From Longimicrobiales bacterium (GTDB taxonomy: Bacteria > Gemmatimonadota > Gemmatimonadetes > Longimicrobiales > Gaopeijiaceae): 64,000 nucleotides of DNA. Position 1 is the stretch's first letter; every line of letters starts with the position of its first letter. Shown here piece after piece: positions 35,879 to 44,250 of the stretch. The stretch lies in assembly GCA_958295645.1 (NCBI GenBank), contig OY282361.1, positions 124,001-188,000 of the forward strand, read 5' to 3'. The translations under genes and the position numbers were made by a program. Below the pieces are notes generated by a model, which was not told the DNA's origin, made no database searches, and was given only the letters and a program-made list of their open reading frames with translations.

Positions 35879-36666
35879 AAGAGTCCTTGCAGCAGTCCGC
35901 CGTCGATCTGGAAGGTGTGCCCCGTGACGTACGAGGCCGCGTCCGAGGCGAGAAAGGTCACCGCGGCGGCCAACTCCTCGGGCCGTCCCAGCCGCCCCAT
36001 GGGAACGCTGGCCGCAATCTGTTCGCGCACCGACTTCCAGTCCGTCCCCTGCTTCTCGGCGCGGGCGTCGAAGAGTTCGCGCAGGCGGTCCGTCTGGATG
36101 AAGCCCGGAGCCACCACGTTGCAGAGGATGCCATCGCGCGCCACCTCCCGCGAGAGCGTCTTGACGAAGCCGACCACGCCGGGGCGGGCGGTGTTCGACA
36201 GGATCAGCCCCTCGACCGGCTGCTTGACCGAGACGGACGTGATGGCGATCACCCGGCCCCACCGCTTCTTGCGCATCTCCGGGACGGCCGCGAGCGCAAG
36301 CTGAACCGTGGACATCAGGTTGAGCTCGAGCGCCTTGCGGTAGGACTCGGGAGCGAAGGCGTCCGCCCCGCCCGGCGGCGGCCCCCCGGCGTTCGCGATC
36401 AGGACGTCCAGCCTGCCGAAGGTGCCCACCGCGGTCTTGACCAGTTCGGCGCAGCATTGCTCGCTGGTGACGTCGCCGGGCGCGGGCACGATCCGGCGCC
36501 CCGTTTCCCGGGCGATTTCCGCGGCGGTCGCCTCCAAGGTCTCTCTGCTCCGGGCGTTGACGACGATGTCCGCGCCTTCGCGAGCCAAGCGTTCCGCCAC
36601 GGCCCGTCCCAGGCCCGTCGAAGCTCCGGCCACCAGCGCGACTCTGCCTGCGAGTCCAAGATCCAT
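35875..36666 (-). CDS. SDR-family oxidoreductase with non-canonical active site
   Basis: The product is 263 aa; ATG 36666 has AGAAGGAG upstream. The Rossmann motif is VALVAGASTGLGRAVAERLA, with cofactor residues NARSRE and LIANAGGPPPG, and the C-terminus is GHTFQIDGGLLQG as in FabG-like SDRs. The catalytic segment reads ITSVSVKQPVEGLILSNTAR; in place of Tyr-x-x-x-Lys there is Ser-x-x-x-Arg. A subgroup of SDRs annotated as 3-oxoacyl-ACP reductases has this SN-x-x-R form, so the gene is not decayed, but the chemistry must differ or be absent. It lies upstream of ctaB on the same strand, separated by the 17-bp repeat. Confidence 0.85.
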   Translation of the reverse strand: MDLGLAGRVALVAGASTGLGRAVAERLAREGADIVVNARSRETLEATAAEIARETGRRIVPAPGDVTSEQCCAELVKTAVGTFGRLDVLIANAGGPPPGGADAFAPESYRKALELNLMSTVQLALAAVPEMRKKRWGRVIAITSVSVKQPVEGLILSNTARPGVVGFVKTLSREVARDGILCNVVAPGFIQTDRLRELFDARAEKQGTDWKSVREQIAASVPMGRLGRPEELAAAVTFLASDAASYVTGHTFQIDGGLLQGLL

Positions 36667-36860
36667 CAGTCGTCTCCTTCTCGTGGCATGCGGCGCACGC
36701 CGTGGTATGGGGCGCCGTTCCCGGCAGCGGCGCATGTCCTGGCAACTCGCGCGCAAACTGGCACGCGGAGCCCCCCTTGGGCGCTCGAACTGGGGCGTGC
36801 CGAAACACCCGAGCCGCCTCTATGGTAATATTGAGCATACGAGGCAAGGCGGCGGCGCCA

Positions 36861-37535
36861 ATGAAAATCAAGGAAACGACTGGCCAAGCAACCCGGGACC
36901 GGCGGCGGGCCGAACGGAGGATCTGGAGGGGGGGGCTGGTCGCGTCGCTCCTCCTCCACCTCCTGTTCGTGCTGGCCGGCGGACGGCGTCCCATTCCGGA
37001 GTCGCCGTTTGCGGCCGCGGGCCCGGACGCCGGGGACGACCGAGCCGCCAGAGGGGGCGTGCAGGCCGTCAACTTGGTCTCGCCGCCTCCGCGTCCCATC
37101 CGCCCCGCGGAGATCCCTCTGCCCGTGGACATCGAGATCGAGCCCGTGGAAATCGACGCAGAGCCGTCGTTCGACATGGCGGCGCTGCTCGGCGAGGACC
37201 CCGGCCCATTGGGTCCGCCCGGCCTCGACGACGGCGACGGCAAGGGAGACGGCGGCACCGCGGAGGAGGGCCTGCTGCGAGTGCTTCCTCCGGCGCCGCG
37301 AGGCATGATCATCCCTCCCGCCAACAAGAAGCTGCGCGGGGTGCGCGTGCAGGTATGGGTTTTCGTGGACGAGCGAGGGCGCGTGGTCCCGGATTCGACG
37401 CGCCTCAACCCACCGACGCGCGACCGCGGCTTCAACCGCCAGCTGGTCCGCGAAGCCGCGCAATGGATATTTCGGCCGGGAACGCGGGACGGCCAGCCCG
37501 TGGCGGCGTGGTTTCCCTATACGGTCATCATGTAG
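36861..37535 (+). CDS. TonB-family energy transducer
   Basis: The product is 224 aa with an ATG at 36861. A basic N-terminus (RDRRRAERRIWRG) precedes one membrane anchor, LVASLLLHLLFVLAGG, with the His-containing helix of TonB proteins. A Pro/acidic periplasmic spacer follows (PPPRPIRPAEIPLP, VDIEIEPVEIDAEP), then a C-terminal domain with VRVQVWVFVDERGRVV and AAQWIFRPGTRDGQPVAAW, the TonB_C pattern. It passes proton-motive energy to outer-membrane receptors such as the one at 13386. ExbB/ExbD are not nearby. A TAATAT box at 36826 lies 30 bases before the start, with no good -35. It heads a same-strand envelope run to 44227. Confidence 0.82.
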   Translation: MKIKETTGQATRDRRRAERRIWRGGLVASLLLHLLFVLAGGRRPIPESPFAAAGPDAGDDRAARGGVQAVNLVSPPPRPIRPAEIPLPVDIEIEPVEIDAEPSFDMAALLGEDPGPLGPPGLDDGDGKGDGGTAEEGLLRVLPPAPRGMIIPPANKKLRGVRVQVWVFVDERGRVVPDSTRLNPPTRDRGFNRQLVREAAQWIFRPGTRDGQPVAAWFPYTVIM

Positions 37536-37553
37536 GGCCTGCGAGTCGTCCAA

Positions 37554-39119
37554 GTGCGCGGAGCCAAGAGAATCCTGTGGGTGGACGACGAGATCGACCT
37601 CCTGCGCCCGCATCTGCTCTTCCTGCAGCAGCGGGGATACCACGTGGACGCCATTCCGAACGGCGACGACGCGATCGCGCTGCTGCGGCGGCGCTCCTAC
37701 GACCTCGTCCTGCTGGACGAACACATGCCGGGCCGGCGTGGCCTGGACGTCCTGGAGCTGATCCGGCGCGACGACTCGCACGCCCGCGTCGTCATGATCA
37801 CCAAGTCCGAGGAAGACAGGACGATGACGGAGGCGATCGGGCGCTACGCGGAAGACTATCTGGTGAAGCCGACGAGTCCGCGCCAAGTGCTGTCGGTGGT
37901 GACGCGGATCCTGGAGGGTTCGTCGATTCGCCAGCAGCACACGGCCCAGGACTTCGCCGCCCGCTGGCCCGCGCTGGCCCGCCGCCGCGAGGAGACGCCC
38001 TCTGTGGAGGGGTTCGAACGGGCGTACCAGGAGCTGGTCGAATGGCGCCTTCGCATGGAGGCGGCGGGCGAGAAGGGGTTGCTGGACACTCTGGAGTCGC
38101 TGCAGGGCGAACTGCGCCACGACTTCGGCCGCTGGACGGCGCGGCAGTACCCCCGCTGGATGCGCGGCGAAGGCGAGCCGCCGGAGCTGTCGGTCGACGT
38201 GGTGGAGCGGCGGCTGGTGCCCCTCTTGGGATCGGACCCGGTGTTCTTCGTGGTGCTGGACTGCATGAGGCTGGACCAGTGGCGCGCCATCTCGGGACTG
38301 CTGGGCGACATCTTCGAGATCGACGAGGGCGTGCACTGGTCGATCCTGCCGACGGCGACCCCGTACGCGCGCAACGCGCTCTTCTCGGGCCTCTTCCCCG
38401 ACGAGATCGCCAAGCAGCGCCCGGGCTGGTGGGACGGGGTCGGCGACGAGGGGTCGATGAACACCTTCGAGGACGAGTTGCTGCGCGCCCAGCTGCGCCG
38501 GCTCCTGGGCCGGGACGTGCCCGTCCACTACGAGAAGGTCTTCACCGACCGCAATGCGGAGGCGGTGCTGGGACGGGTGCGCTCGGCGGCTTCCAAGCGC
38601 GGCTCCGTCACGGCCCTGGTCTTCAACTTCGTGGACCTGATGACGCACGGGCGCTCCGAATCGCCGATCCTGATGGAGGTGGCGAAGGACGAGGCTGCGT
38701 TGCGCCAGCTCACGCGCTCCTGGTTCGAACGCTCGACGGCCTTCTCGGTGCTCATGGAGGCCGCCCGGCGGGGTTGCCGCGTGCTTCTCACGACGGATCA
38801 CGGCTCCATTCACTGCCGCCGCTCGGCCGTGGTGCGCGCCCGCCGCGGAACGACCGCCAATCTCCGCTACAAGTTCGGCCCCGACCTGCGAGCCGACAGC
38901 GCCACCGCGGCCATGGCCACCGCGCGCGCCGCCGACCTGCGCCTGCCCCCGGGCGAAGGCGGCACGACCTACCTCGTGGCCCTGGAGGACTTCTTCTTCG
39001 TCTACCCGACGCGGCTTCGCGAGTACCGCCGCCGCTACGCCAACTCCTTCCTCCACGGCGGCGCCTCGCCTGAAGAAATGATCGTTCCGGTCGCCTCGCT
39101 CACGCCCCGGCGCCGGTGA
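37554..39119 (+). CDS. porX: PorX-type response regulator with PglZ phosphatase domain
   Basis: The product is 521 aa with a GTG start at 37554. Residues 1-125 form a receiver domain: acidic pair VDDE, phospho-Asp in YDLVLLDEHMPG (about 53), Thr/Ser in MITKSEE, and YLVKPTSPRQVL. The C-terminal two thirds are an alkaline-phosphatase-superfamily PglZ domain with metal-ligand segments VVLDCMRLDQW, FNFVDLMTHGR and TTDHGS. In Bacteroidota, PorX regulates type IX secretion and has phosphodiesterase activity on oligonucleotides; no por/gld genes are in this window, so the role here is open. Its stop overlaps the GTG start of the ABC exporter (GTGA), linking regulation to envelope export. Confidence 0.9.
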   Translation: MRGAKRILWVDDEIDLLRPHLLFLQQRGYHVDAIPNGDDAIALLRRRSYDLVLLDEHMPGRRGLDVLELIRRDDSHARVVMITKSEEDRTMTEAIGRYAEDYLVKPTSPRQVLSVVTRILEGSSIRQQHTAQDFAARWPALARRREETPSVEGFERAYQELVEWRLRMEAAGEKGLLDTLESLQGELRHDFGRWTARQYPRWMRGEGEPPELSVDVVERRLVPLLGSDPVFFVVLDCMRLDQWRAISGLLGDIFEIDEGVHWSILPTATPYARNALFSGLFPDEIAKQRPGWWDGVGDEGSMNTFEDELLRAQLRRLLGRDVPVHYEKVFTDRNAEAVLGRVRSAASKRGSVTALVFNFVDLMTHGRSESPILMEVAKDEAALRQLTRSWFERSTAFSVLMEAARRGCRVLLTTDHGSIHCRRSAVVRARRGTTANLRYKFGPDLRADSATAAMATARAADLRLPPGEGGTTYLVALEDFFFVYPTRLREYRRRYANSFLHGGASPEEMIVPVASLTPRRR

Positions 39120-41023
39120 TCCGACCCCCTGCGCCGCAGAGCCCTGCGCCGCCGTCCCGGTCCGTGCGGAATGCCGCCCCAACCGAGCCCGGCCCTGCGC
39201 GCAAGCGCCCGCCCCGCCCCCGCTACGGGCGAATCCTCGCCTATCTGCGGCCCCACCGCACCGCGCTCGCCTTGGCCGGCTTGGCCGGCGCCGCCTACGC
39301 CGCGCTGGACGCCTTCTCCTTCGTGGCCCTGCTGCCCTTCCTGGCGACGGTGTTCGGAGCCAACGCGGCCCTGGGCCTGCAGGAGGAGCCGACCCGCATC
39401 CGAGCTGCGCTGGAGGCCACGGTGGGCCGCTTCGTCGAGCTGGGCGGCGACCCGCAGACCGTCGTGGGCGGGATCATCCTGTTCATCCTGGCGCTGGTCG
39501 CCTGCAAGAACGTGGTGGACTTCCTGCGGTCGTACCTGTCGGCGAGGGTCGAGCAAGGAGTGGCGCGCGACTTGCGAGACGAAGTGTACGACCACGTCCT
39601 CAAGCTCGATCTGGCGTTCTTCGGGCGCACGCGCACCGGCCAAGTGGTGTCCCGCCTCACGCACGACGTGGAGCAGCTGCGGGCCTTGATCGCCAAGGAG
39701 CTGGTCCAGGCGGTCTCGCACGTCCTGGGGCTGGTGGCGGTGCTGTTCTGGATGACCGAGATATCGTTGCGGCTCACGGCGGCGGCCTTCGTGGTGGTGC
39801 CGCTCACGATGGTGATCTGGGGGCCGCTGGTTCGGAGGCTGCGGCAGCGCGACCGCAGGGCGCTCGACTTGGCGGGCGACCTGGGCGGCCGCATCCAGGA
39901 GACCGTCTCCGCCATCCGCATGGTCAAGTCGGCGGCGGCCGAGGGACAGGAGCGGCGGCGGTTCCAGCGCGTCACGTCCGCCTACTTCAACGCGGTCATG
40001 CGAACCGTCAAGCTGCGCGCCCTGGCGGGGCCGATCACCGAAGTGCTGGTGGCCATGGGCACATCGATCCTGCTCTGGTACGGCGCGAGGATGGTGGTGG
40101 TGGACAACTCCCTCAGCGGCGAAGCGTTCCTCACCTTCATCCTCTTGAGCACGCGCCTCTACGCTCCGGTCAAGTACATGAGCAAGCTGCCCGCGCTGAT
40201 CCAGCCCGGCTTGGTCGGCGCCGAACGCCTCTTCGAGTTCATGGACGCGCCCTCCCGCATCCGCGACAGGGAGGACGCCAAGCCGTTCGCCGGCGTCGGC
40301 GAGGGCATCCGCTACCGGCACGTCGGACTGCAGTACCGCGCGGGCGATTCCGTGCTTCGCGACATGGACTTCTGGGTTCCGAAGGGCACGGTGGTCGCGC
40401 TCGTCGGCCCCAGCGGCGCCGGCAAGACGAGCATCGTGGACCTGCTCGGACGGTTCTACGACGTGACCGAGGGCGCAGTCGAGATCGGAGGCGAGGACGT
40501 GCGGAACTACTCGCTGAGGGAGCTGCGGGGCGCGCTCGGCATCGTGTCGCAGGACACGGTGCTCTTCCACGACACCGTGCATGCGAACATCGCCTACGGG
40601 AAGGACGGAGCGACCGCCGAGCAGGTCGAGCAGGCCGCCCGGGCCGCGCACGCGCACGACTTCGTGGCGACTCTCCCCGACGGCTACGACACCCTGGTGG
40701 GCGAGCGCGGCACGCAGCTATCGGGCGGCCAGCGGCAACGCATCGCCATTGCCCGCGCCGTCTTGCGAGACCCTCCGATCCTCGTGCTCGACGAGGCCAC
40801 CAGCGCACTGGACGCCGAGTCGGAGCACTTGGTTCAGTGCGCCCTCGACCGGCTCCTCGAGGGCCGCACCGTCTTCGTGATCGCGCACCGGCTGTCCACG
40901 ATCCAGCGCGCAGGCCTGATCGTGGTGGTGGACGAGGGGCGCGTGGTTCAGCAAGGCACGCATGCGGAACTCATGGAGGAGGGGGGACTGTACCGCCACC
41001 TTCGCGACATGCAGTTCCGGTGA
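39116..41023 (+). CDS. MsbA-like ABC exporter (fused permease-ATPase)
   Basis: The product is 635 aa with a GTG start overlapping the porX stop. After a Pro-rich N-terminal 35 residues comes an exporter membrane domain of six helices (about 40-350; SARVEQGVARDLRDEVYDHV, FFGRTRTGQVVSRLTHDVEQ). The ATPase domain has Walker A GPSGAGKTS (about 433), the Q-loop in GIVSQDTVLF, signature LSGGQRQR (about 536), Walker B ILVLDEATSALD (about 556) and the H-loop IAHRLSTIQ. It is a homodimeric lipid/LPS flippase-like exporter. A lipid A-type acyltransferase gene directly downstream supports an MsbA role. Confidence 0.9.
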   Translation: MIRPPAPQSPAPPSRSVRNAAPTEPGPARKRPPRPRYGRILAYLRPHRTALALAGLAGAAYAALDAFSFVALLPFLATVFGANAALGLQEEPTRIRAALEATVGRFVELGGDPQTVVGGIILFILALVACKNVVDFLRSYLSARVEQGVARDLRDEVYDHVLKLDLAFFGRTRTGQVVSRLTHDVEQLRALIAKELVQAVSHVLGLVAVLFWMTEISLRLTAAAFVVVPLTMVIWGPLVRRLRQRDRRALDLAGDLGGRIQETVSAIRMVKSAAAEGQERRRFQRVTSAYFNAVMRTVKLRALAGPITEVLVAMGTSILLWYGARMVVVDNSLSGEAFLTFILLSTRLYAPVKYMSKLPALIQPGLVGAERLFEFMDAPSRIRDREDAKPFAGVGEGIRYRHVGLQYRAGDSVLRDMDFWVPKGTVVALVGPSGAGKTSIVDLLGRFYDVTEGAVEIGGEDVRNYSLRELRGALGIVSQDTVLFHDTVHANIAYGKDGATAEQVEQAARAAHAHDFVATLPDGYDTLVGERGTQLSGGQRQRIAIARAVLRDPPILVLDEATSALDAESEHLVQCALDRLLEGRTVFVIAHRLSTIQRAGLIVVVDEGRVVQQGTHAELMEEGGLYRHLRDMQFR

Positions 41024-41090
41024 GCGCCGCCAAGCGAGGGGCGGACGGGCTTGGGCGTTCGGGGTCGGGCGTTCGGGATATGCGGCCGCG

Positions 41091-41984
41091 GTGAGCGGAC
41101 GGAGCGACGCGCGGCACCGGCTGGAGTACGGCGCTGTTCGCCTGTTGGAGGCGACGTGCAACCTCGTGCCGGAGGCGGTGGCGCAGCGGGCGGGGGCCGG
41201 GCTCGGGTGGCTGACCGCTCGTTCGGGCAGGCCTCGTTGGGCGGTGGTGATGGAGCAGCTTCGCGGCGCGTTTCCGGAGGCGGGCGAGGACTGGCGGCGG
41301 GACGTGGCCAGGCGTTGCTACGCGCACTTCGGGGCGGAGGCCGTGGCCGTGCTGCGGTTGTCCCGTCTGGGACTGGACGGCGTGCACGAGCGAACGGAAG
41401 TCGTCGGAAGCGAGGTGCTGGAGGCGGCCAGGAAGCATCCGACCGGAGCTGTCATCGTCACCGGACACGTCGGGAACTGGGAGCTCTGCGGCGCGGCCTT
41501 GGTGGCGGCGGGCCTGCCCATGGACGTGATCGCGGCCCGCCAGCGGAACCTGTACTTCGACCGCTACATCACGCGGCGCCGGGCGGATCTGGGGATGACG
41601 ATAATCCCGCGCGAGCAGGCGCGGCGCCGCGTGGTCGAAGTGCTCAGGACGGGCAAGTCGGTGGGCATCGTGGGCGACCAGGACGCGCGGGACGCGGGCA
41701 TCTTCGTGGACTTCTTCGGCCGGCCGGCGGCCACGGCGCGCGGACCCGCCGTGCTGGCCCGCCGGGCTCGGGCGCTCATGGGCACGGCTTTCCTCACGCG
41801 CCTGCCCGGAGTTCGCCTGCGCTACCGCCTCGAGATCGAGGCCCTCGATTCCCGGCTGGGCGTGAACGCCCTCACGCAGGCCTGCGCCTCTCGCCTGGAA
41901 GCCAAGATACGCGAGCATCCCGAGCAGTACTTCTGGATGCACCGGCGATGGAAGACCACGCCCCCGGAGCCGCCTACGGCCTGA
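41091..41984 (+). CDS. Lipid A biosynthesis acyltransferase (LpxL/HtrB family)
   Basis: The product is 297 aa. GTG 41091 is chosen because homology begins at once (HRLEYGAVRLLEATCNLVPE); the frame is open upstream over the end of the ABC gene. The catalytic HX4E motif is GHVGNWELCG (about 125-130). Other family marks are the segment VVMEQLRGAFPE, VGIVGDQDARDAGIFVDFFG and the C-terminal EQYFWMHRRWKT. It transfers a secondary acyl chain to lipid A precursors at the inner membrane, implying an LPS-type outer membrane. It is in the same strand run as the exporter. Confidence 0.9.
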   Translation: MSGRSDARHRLEYGAVRLLEATCNLVPEAVAQRAGAGLGWLTARSGRPRWAVVMEQLRGAFPEAGEDWRRDVARRCYAHFGAEAVAVLRLSRLGLDGVHERTEVVGSEVLEAARKHPTGAVIVTGHVGNWELCGAALVAAGLPMDVIAARQRNLYFDRYITRRRADLGMTIIPREQARRRVVEVLRTGKSVGIVGDQDARDAGIFVDFFGRPAATARGPAVLARRARALMGTAFLTRLPGVRLRYRLEIEALDSRLGVNALTQACASRLEAKIREHPEQYFWMHRRWKTTPPEPPTA

Positions 41985-42105
41985 GTCGGCGGCCGGGCCT
42001 CCCGGAGCGTCGCCGCCTATTGCGGCCTGCCCCCGGGGTCGCCCGGGCGGCCGAACTCGCGGCCTGCCGCCGCCGCCCAAGGGAACTTTCTCGCCCTTCC
42101 GCCGG

Positions 42106-42111
42106 TATTAT
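42106..42111 (+). promoter_or_regulatory. Possible -10 box before the GT2-DUF3108 gene
   Basis: TATTAT sits 36 bases before ATG 42147, in an otherwise very GC-rich 160-bp gap. No good -35 hexamer lies 16-18 bases upstream, so support is weak. Confidence 0.3.
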
Positions 42112-42146
42112 ATGGAGCGAGAGGCGTTCCACCACGGAGTCCCGGC

Positions 42147-43676
42147 ATGATCTACATATGCATTCCCGCCCGCGACGAAGTCCGCACCGTAGGGCTCCTG
42201 CTGTGGAGGATCCGGGAGACCATGGCCGCTCTCGGCCGGGACTACGAGGTCCTGGTGCTGGACGACGGCTCCCGCGACGGCACCCGCAGACTGGTCGACA
42301 CGTACAGGCGGGTCATGCCTCTGGCCTTGATCGAACACGACCGGCCCTGCGGCTACGGACCGGCGGTGGAGCGCTTGCTGCGCGAGGCGGTCGGCCGCGC
42401 CCGCTATCCCAAGAGGGACGCCGTCGCGGTCGTGCAGGCCGACTTCACCGATCCCCCGGAGCACTTGGCCGCATTGGTCAAGACGATGGAGGGCGGCGCG
42501 GACATCGTGGCCAGCGCGCCCTCCGGCCCGGCGCCGCGGCCGGTTCGTTGGGGACGCAAGCTGGCGGAATTCGCGCTGGGGAAGCGGCAGCGCTCCGCCC
42601 TCGGCGCAGGGGACCCCCTGTGCGGCTTTCGCATCTACCGCGCGATGGTGGCCAAGAGCGCGCTGGACGCCTCGCCGGGACGGCTCCTGCGTTCCCGCGA
42701 CCCCTGGGCGGCCAACGCCGAGCTCTACGCCAAGCTGGCGCCCTTCGCCCGGCGGTTGGCGGCGGCGCCCGTGCAGCTGCGCTGGGACGTCCGCCGTCGC
42801 AAGAGCCGGGCGCGGCCTCTCGTCGCCGCCCGCCAACTCCTGCGCGTCCGGCGACTTGCGGCCGCCGTCGTCCTCTGGTCGTCGCTGGGCCTCGGCGGCC
42901 TGCCCGGCGCCGCCCTAGGCCAAGCCTTCGTGCGGGACACCCTGAGCGCTTCCGTCCCCGCGCCGGCCCGCATTCCCTTCGCGGTTGGCGAAAGACTGCG
43001 CTACAAGGTCAAGTTCGGGATATTCAACGTGGGCGAGGGCTGGATGTCGATACCGCGAATCGATACCGTCTCCAGCTTCCCGACGTATGCGGTGGAGTGG
43101 CATATCAAAGGCGGGGTCCCGTTCTACAAGATGGATTCCAAGTTCTACAGCTGGATGGACGTGCGGACGCTCGTTTCCCGGCGCTTCGTCAAAGACCAGA
43201 ACGAAGGCGGACGCGAGACGTACAAGGAATTCATGTTCTTCCCGGAAGACCGGCGGTTTCAGCGGATCGACTACGACACCGCGGGCGTCATGCCCACCTC
43301 TCTTCCGCTGGACGACGTCGCCTTCGTCTACTTCGCGCGAACGCTGCTGTTGAACGTCGGCGACACGCTCACATACAACCGTTTCTACAAGGAAGAAGGC
43401 AATCCCGTCGTCATCCGCGTTCTGCGCAGGGATCAGCGAAAGGTCGGCGCGGGGAAGTTCAACACGATCGTCGTGCAGCCCATCATTCGCACCGACGGCT
43501 TGTTCGCGGAAGGCGGCCGCGCCGAAATCCACTTCTCCGACGACGACAACCGCTATCTCGTGTACATGGAAACGCACATAGCCGGCGGCATAAGCCTGTC
43601 GCTCCATTTGGAAGAAGTACAGTCGGGCGGACCCGCCACGAGTGCGACCGAGGTTGTCGGAGGAGGAAAGCGCTGA
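42147..43676 (+). CDS. Glycosyltransferase family 2 fused to a periplasmic DUF3108 domain
   Basis: The product is 509 aa with an ATG at 42147. Residues 1-225 are a GT-A glycosyltransferase: YICIPARDEVRTVG, DYEVLVLDDGSRDGTRR, then VVQADFTDPPEHL and GDPLCGFRIYR. A single hydrophobic segment follows (about 236-258, LAAAVVLWSSLGLGGLPGAA, ending in ALGQ like a signal sequence). Residues about 270-490 are a DUF3108 beta-domain: RIPFAVGERLRYKVKFGIFN, YNRFYKEEGNPVVIRVLRR, FNTIVVQPIIRTDGLFAEGGRAEIHFS with SDD. DUF3108 proteins are normally separate and exported. The topology would put the transferase in the cytosol and the DUF3108 domain in the periplasm. No stop or frameshift separates them. Confidence 0.82.
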   Translation: MIYICIPARDEVRTVGLLLWRIRETMAALGRDYEVLVLDDGSRDGTRRLVDTYRRVMPLALIEHDRPCGYGPAVERLLREAVGRARYPKRDAVAVVQADFTDPPEHLAALVKTMEGGADIVASAPSGPAPRPVRWGRKLAEFALGKRQRSALGAGDPLCGFRIYRAMVAKSALDASPGRLLRSRDPWAANAELYAKLAPFARRLAAAPVQLRWDVRRRKSRARPLVAARQLLRVRRLAAAVVLWSSLGLGGLPGAALGQAFVRDTLSASVPAPARIPFAVGERLRYKVKFGIFNVGEGWMSIPRIDTVSSFPTYAVEWHIKGGVPFYKMDSKFYSWMDVRTLVSRRFVKDQNEGGRETYKEFMFFPEDRRFQRIDYDTAGVMPTSLPLDDVAFVYFARTLLLNVGDTLTYNRFYKEEGNPVVIRVLRRDQRKVGAGKFNTIVVQPIIRTDGLFAEGGRAEIHFSDDDNRYLVYMETHIAGGISLSLHLEEVQSGGPATSATEVVGGGKR

Positions 43677-44227
43677 AGCCTGGGCGAACTCGGCTGCGGC
43701 TTCGCAGCGCCTGGATCCTGGCCGCGGTTTTCTTCTGGTTCGCCCGCCCGACGGCTGCATCGCTGTGGCTGGGCGCGGGCGTCACGTTGCCGGGCATCTT
43801 GTTGCGGGCCTGGGCCGCGGGCACGCTGGAGAAGAACTGGCGGCTGACGATCGCGGGCCCTTACGCCTTCACGCGCAATCCGCTCTATCTCGGGAGCTTC
43901 GTCGTGGGCCTGGGCGCTTCGGCCGCGGCCGCTCTGCCTTGGTTCGCGGTGGTCTTCTTGGCCTTCTTCGCCTGGATGTACCTCCCCGCGATGAGGTCGG
44001 AGGCCCAGAGCCTCGAGGAGGCCTTCGGCGACGAGTACGTGCGCTACGGCGAGCGCGTGCCGCTGCTCTTCCCCTGCCGTGCGCCGTACCGGACCGGCGA
44101 CGAGACGTCGTTCTCCATTCGGCGCTACGCCCGCAACAAGGAATACGAGGCGCTGCTCGGCGCCGTCGCCGGGTTCGCCGTCTTGGTCGTGAAGGCCGCG
44201 TACCTGGGTCTGATCTTCGGCGGCTGA
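43673..44227 (+). CDS. ICMT/phospholipid methyltransferase-like membrane protein, probable CTG start
   Basis: The product is 184 aa. The frame has no ATG, GTG or TTG until about codon 41, in the middle of conserved sequence. A CTG at 43673 overlaps the previous stop (CTGA) and is preceded by AGGAGGAAAG at ideal distance, so initiation at CTG is likely. Membrane helices alternate with the signature of isoprenylcysteine carboxyl methyltransferase-like enzymes: GPYAFTRNPLYLGSFVVGLG, then RSEAQSLEEAFGDEYVRYGERVP. It would methylate a small-molecule, lipid or prenylated substrate with S-adenosylmethionine; the substrate is unknown. Translation is coupled to the GT2-DUF3108 gene. Confidence 0.82.
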   Translation: MKPGRTRLRLRSAWILAAVFFWFARPTAASLWLGAGVTLPGILLRAWAAGTLEKNWRLTIAGPYAFTRNPLYLGSFVVGLGASAAAALPWFAVVFLAFFAWMYLPAMRSEAQSLEEAFGDEYVRYGERVPLLFPCRAPYRTGDETSFSIRRYARNKEYEALLGAVAGFAVLVVKAAYLGLIFGG

Positions 44228-44250
44228 CCCCAGCCGTCTTGCCAGGGCGG

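Noticed and set aside
41051-44227. Plus-strand 1058-codon frame spanning acyltransferase, GT2 and methyltransferase genes
   Set aside because: Only the last 184 codons (from CTG 43673) have domain character; the rest is Arg/Gly-rich shadow of genes in other frames.
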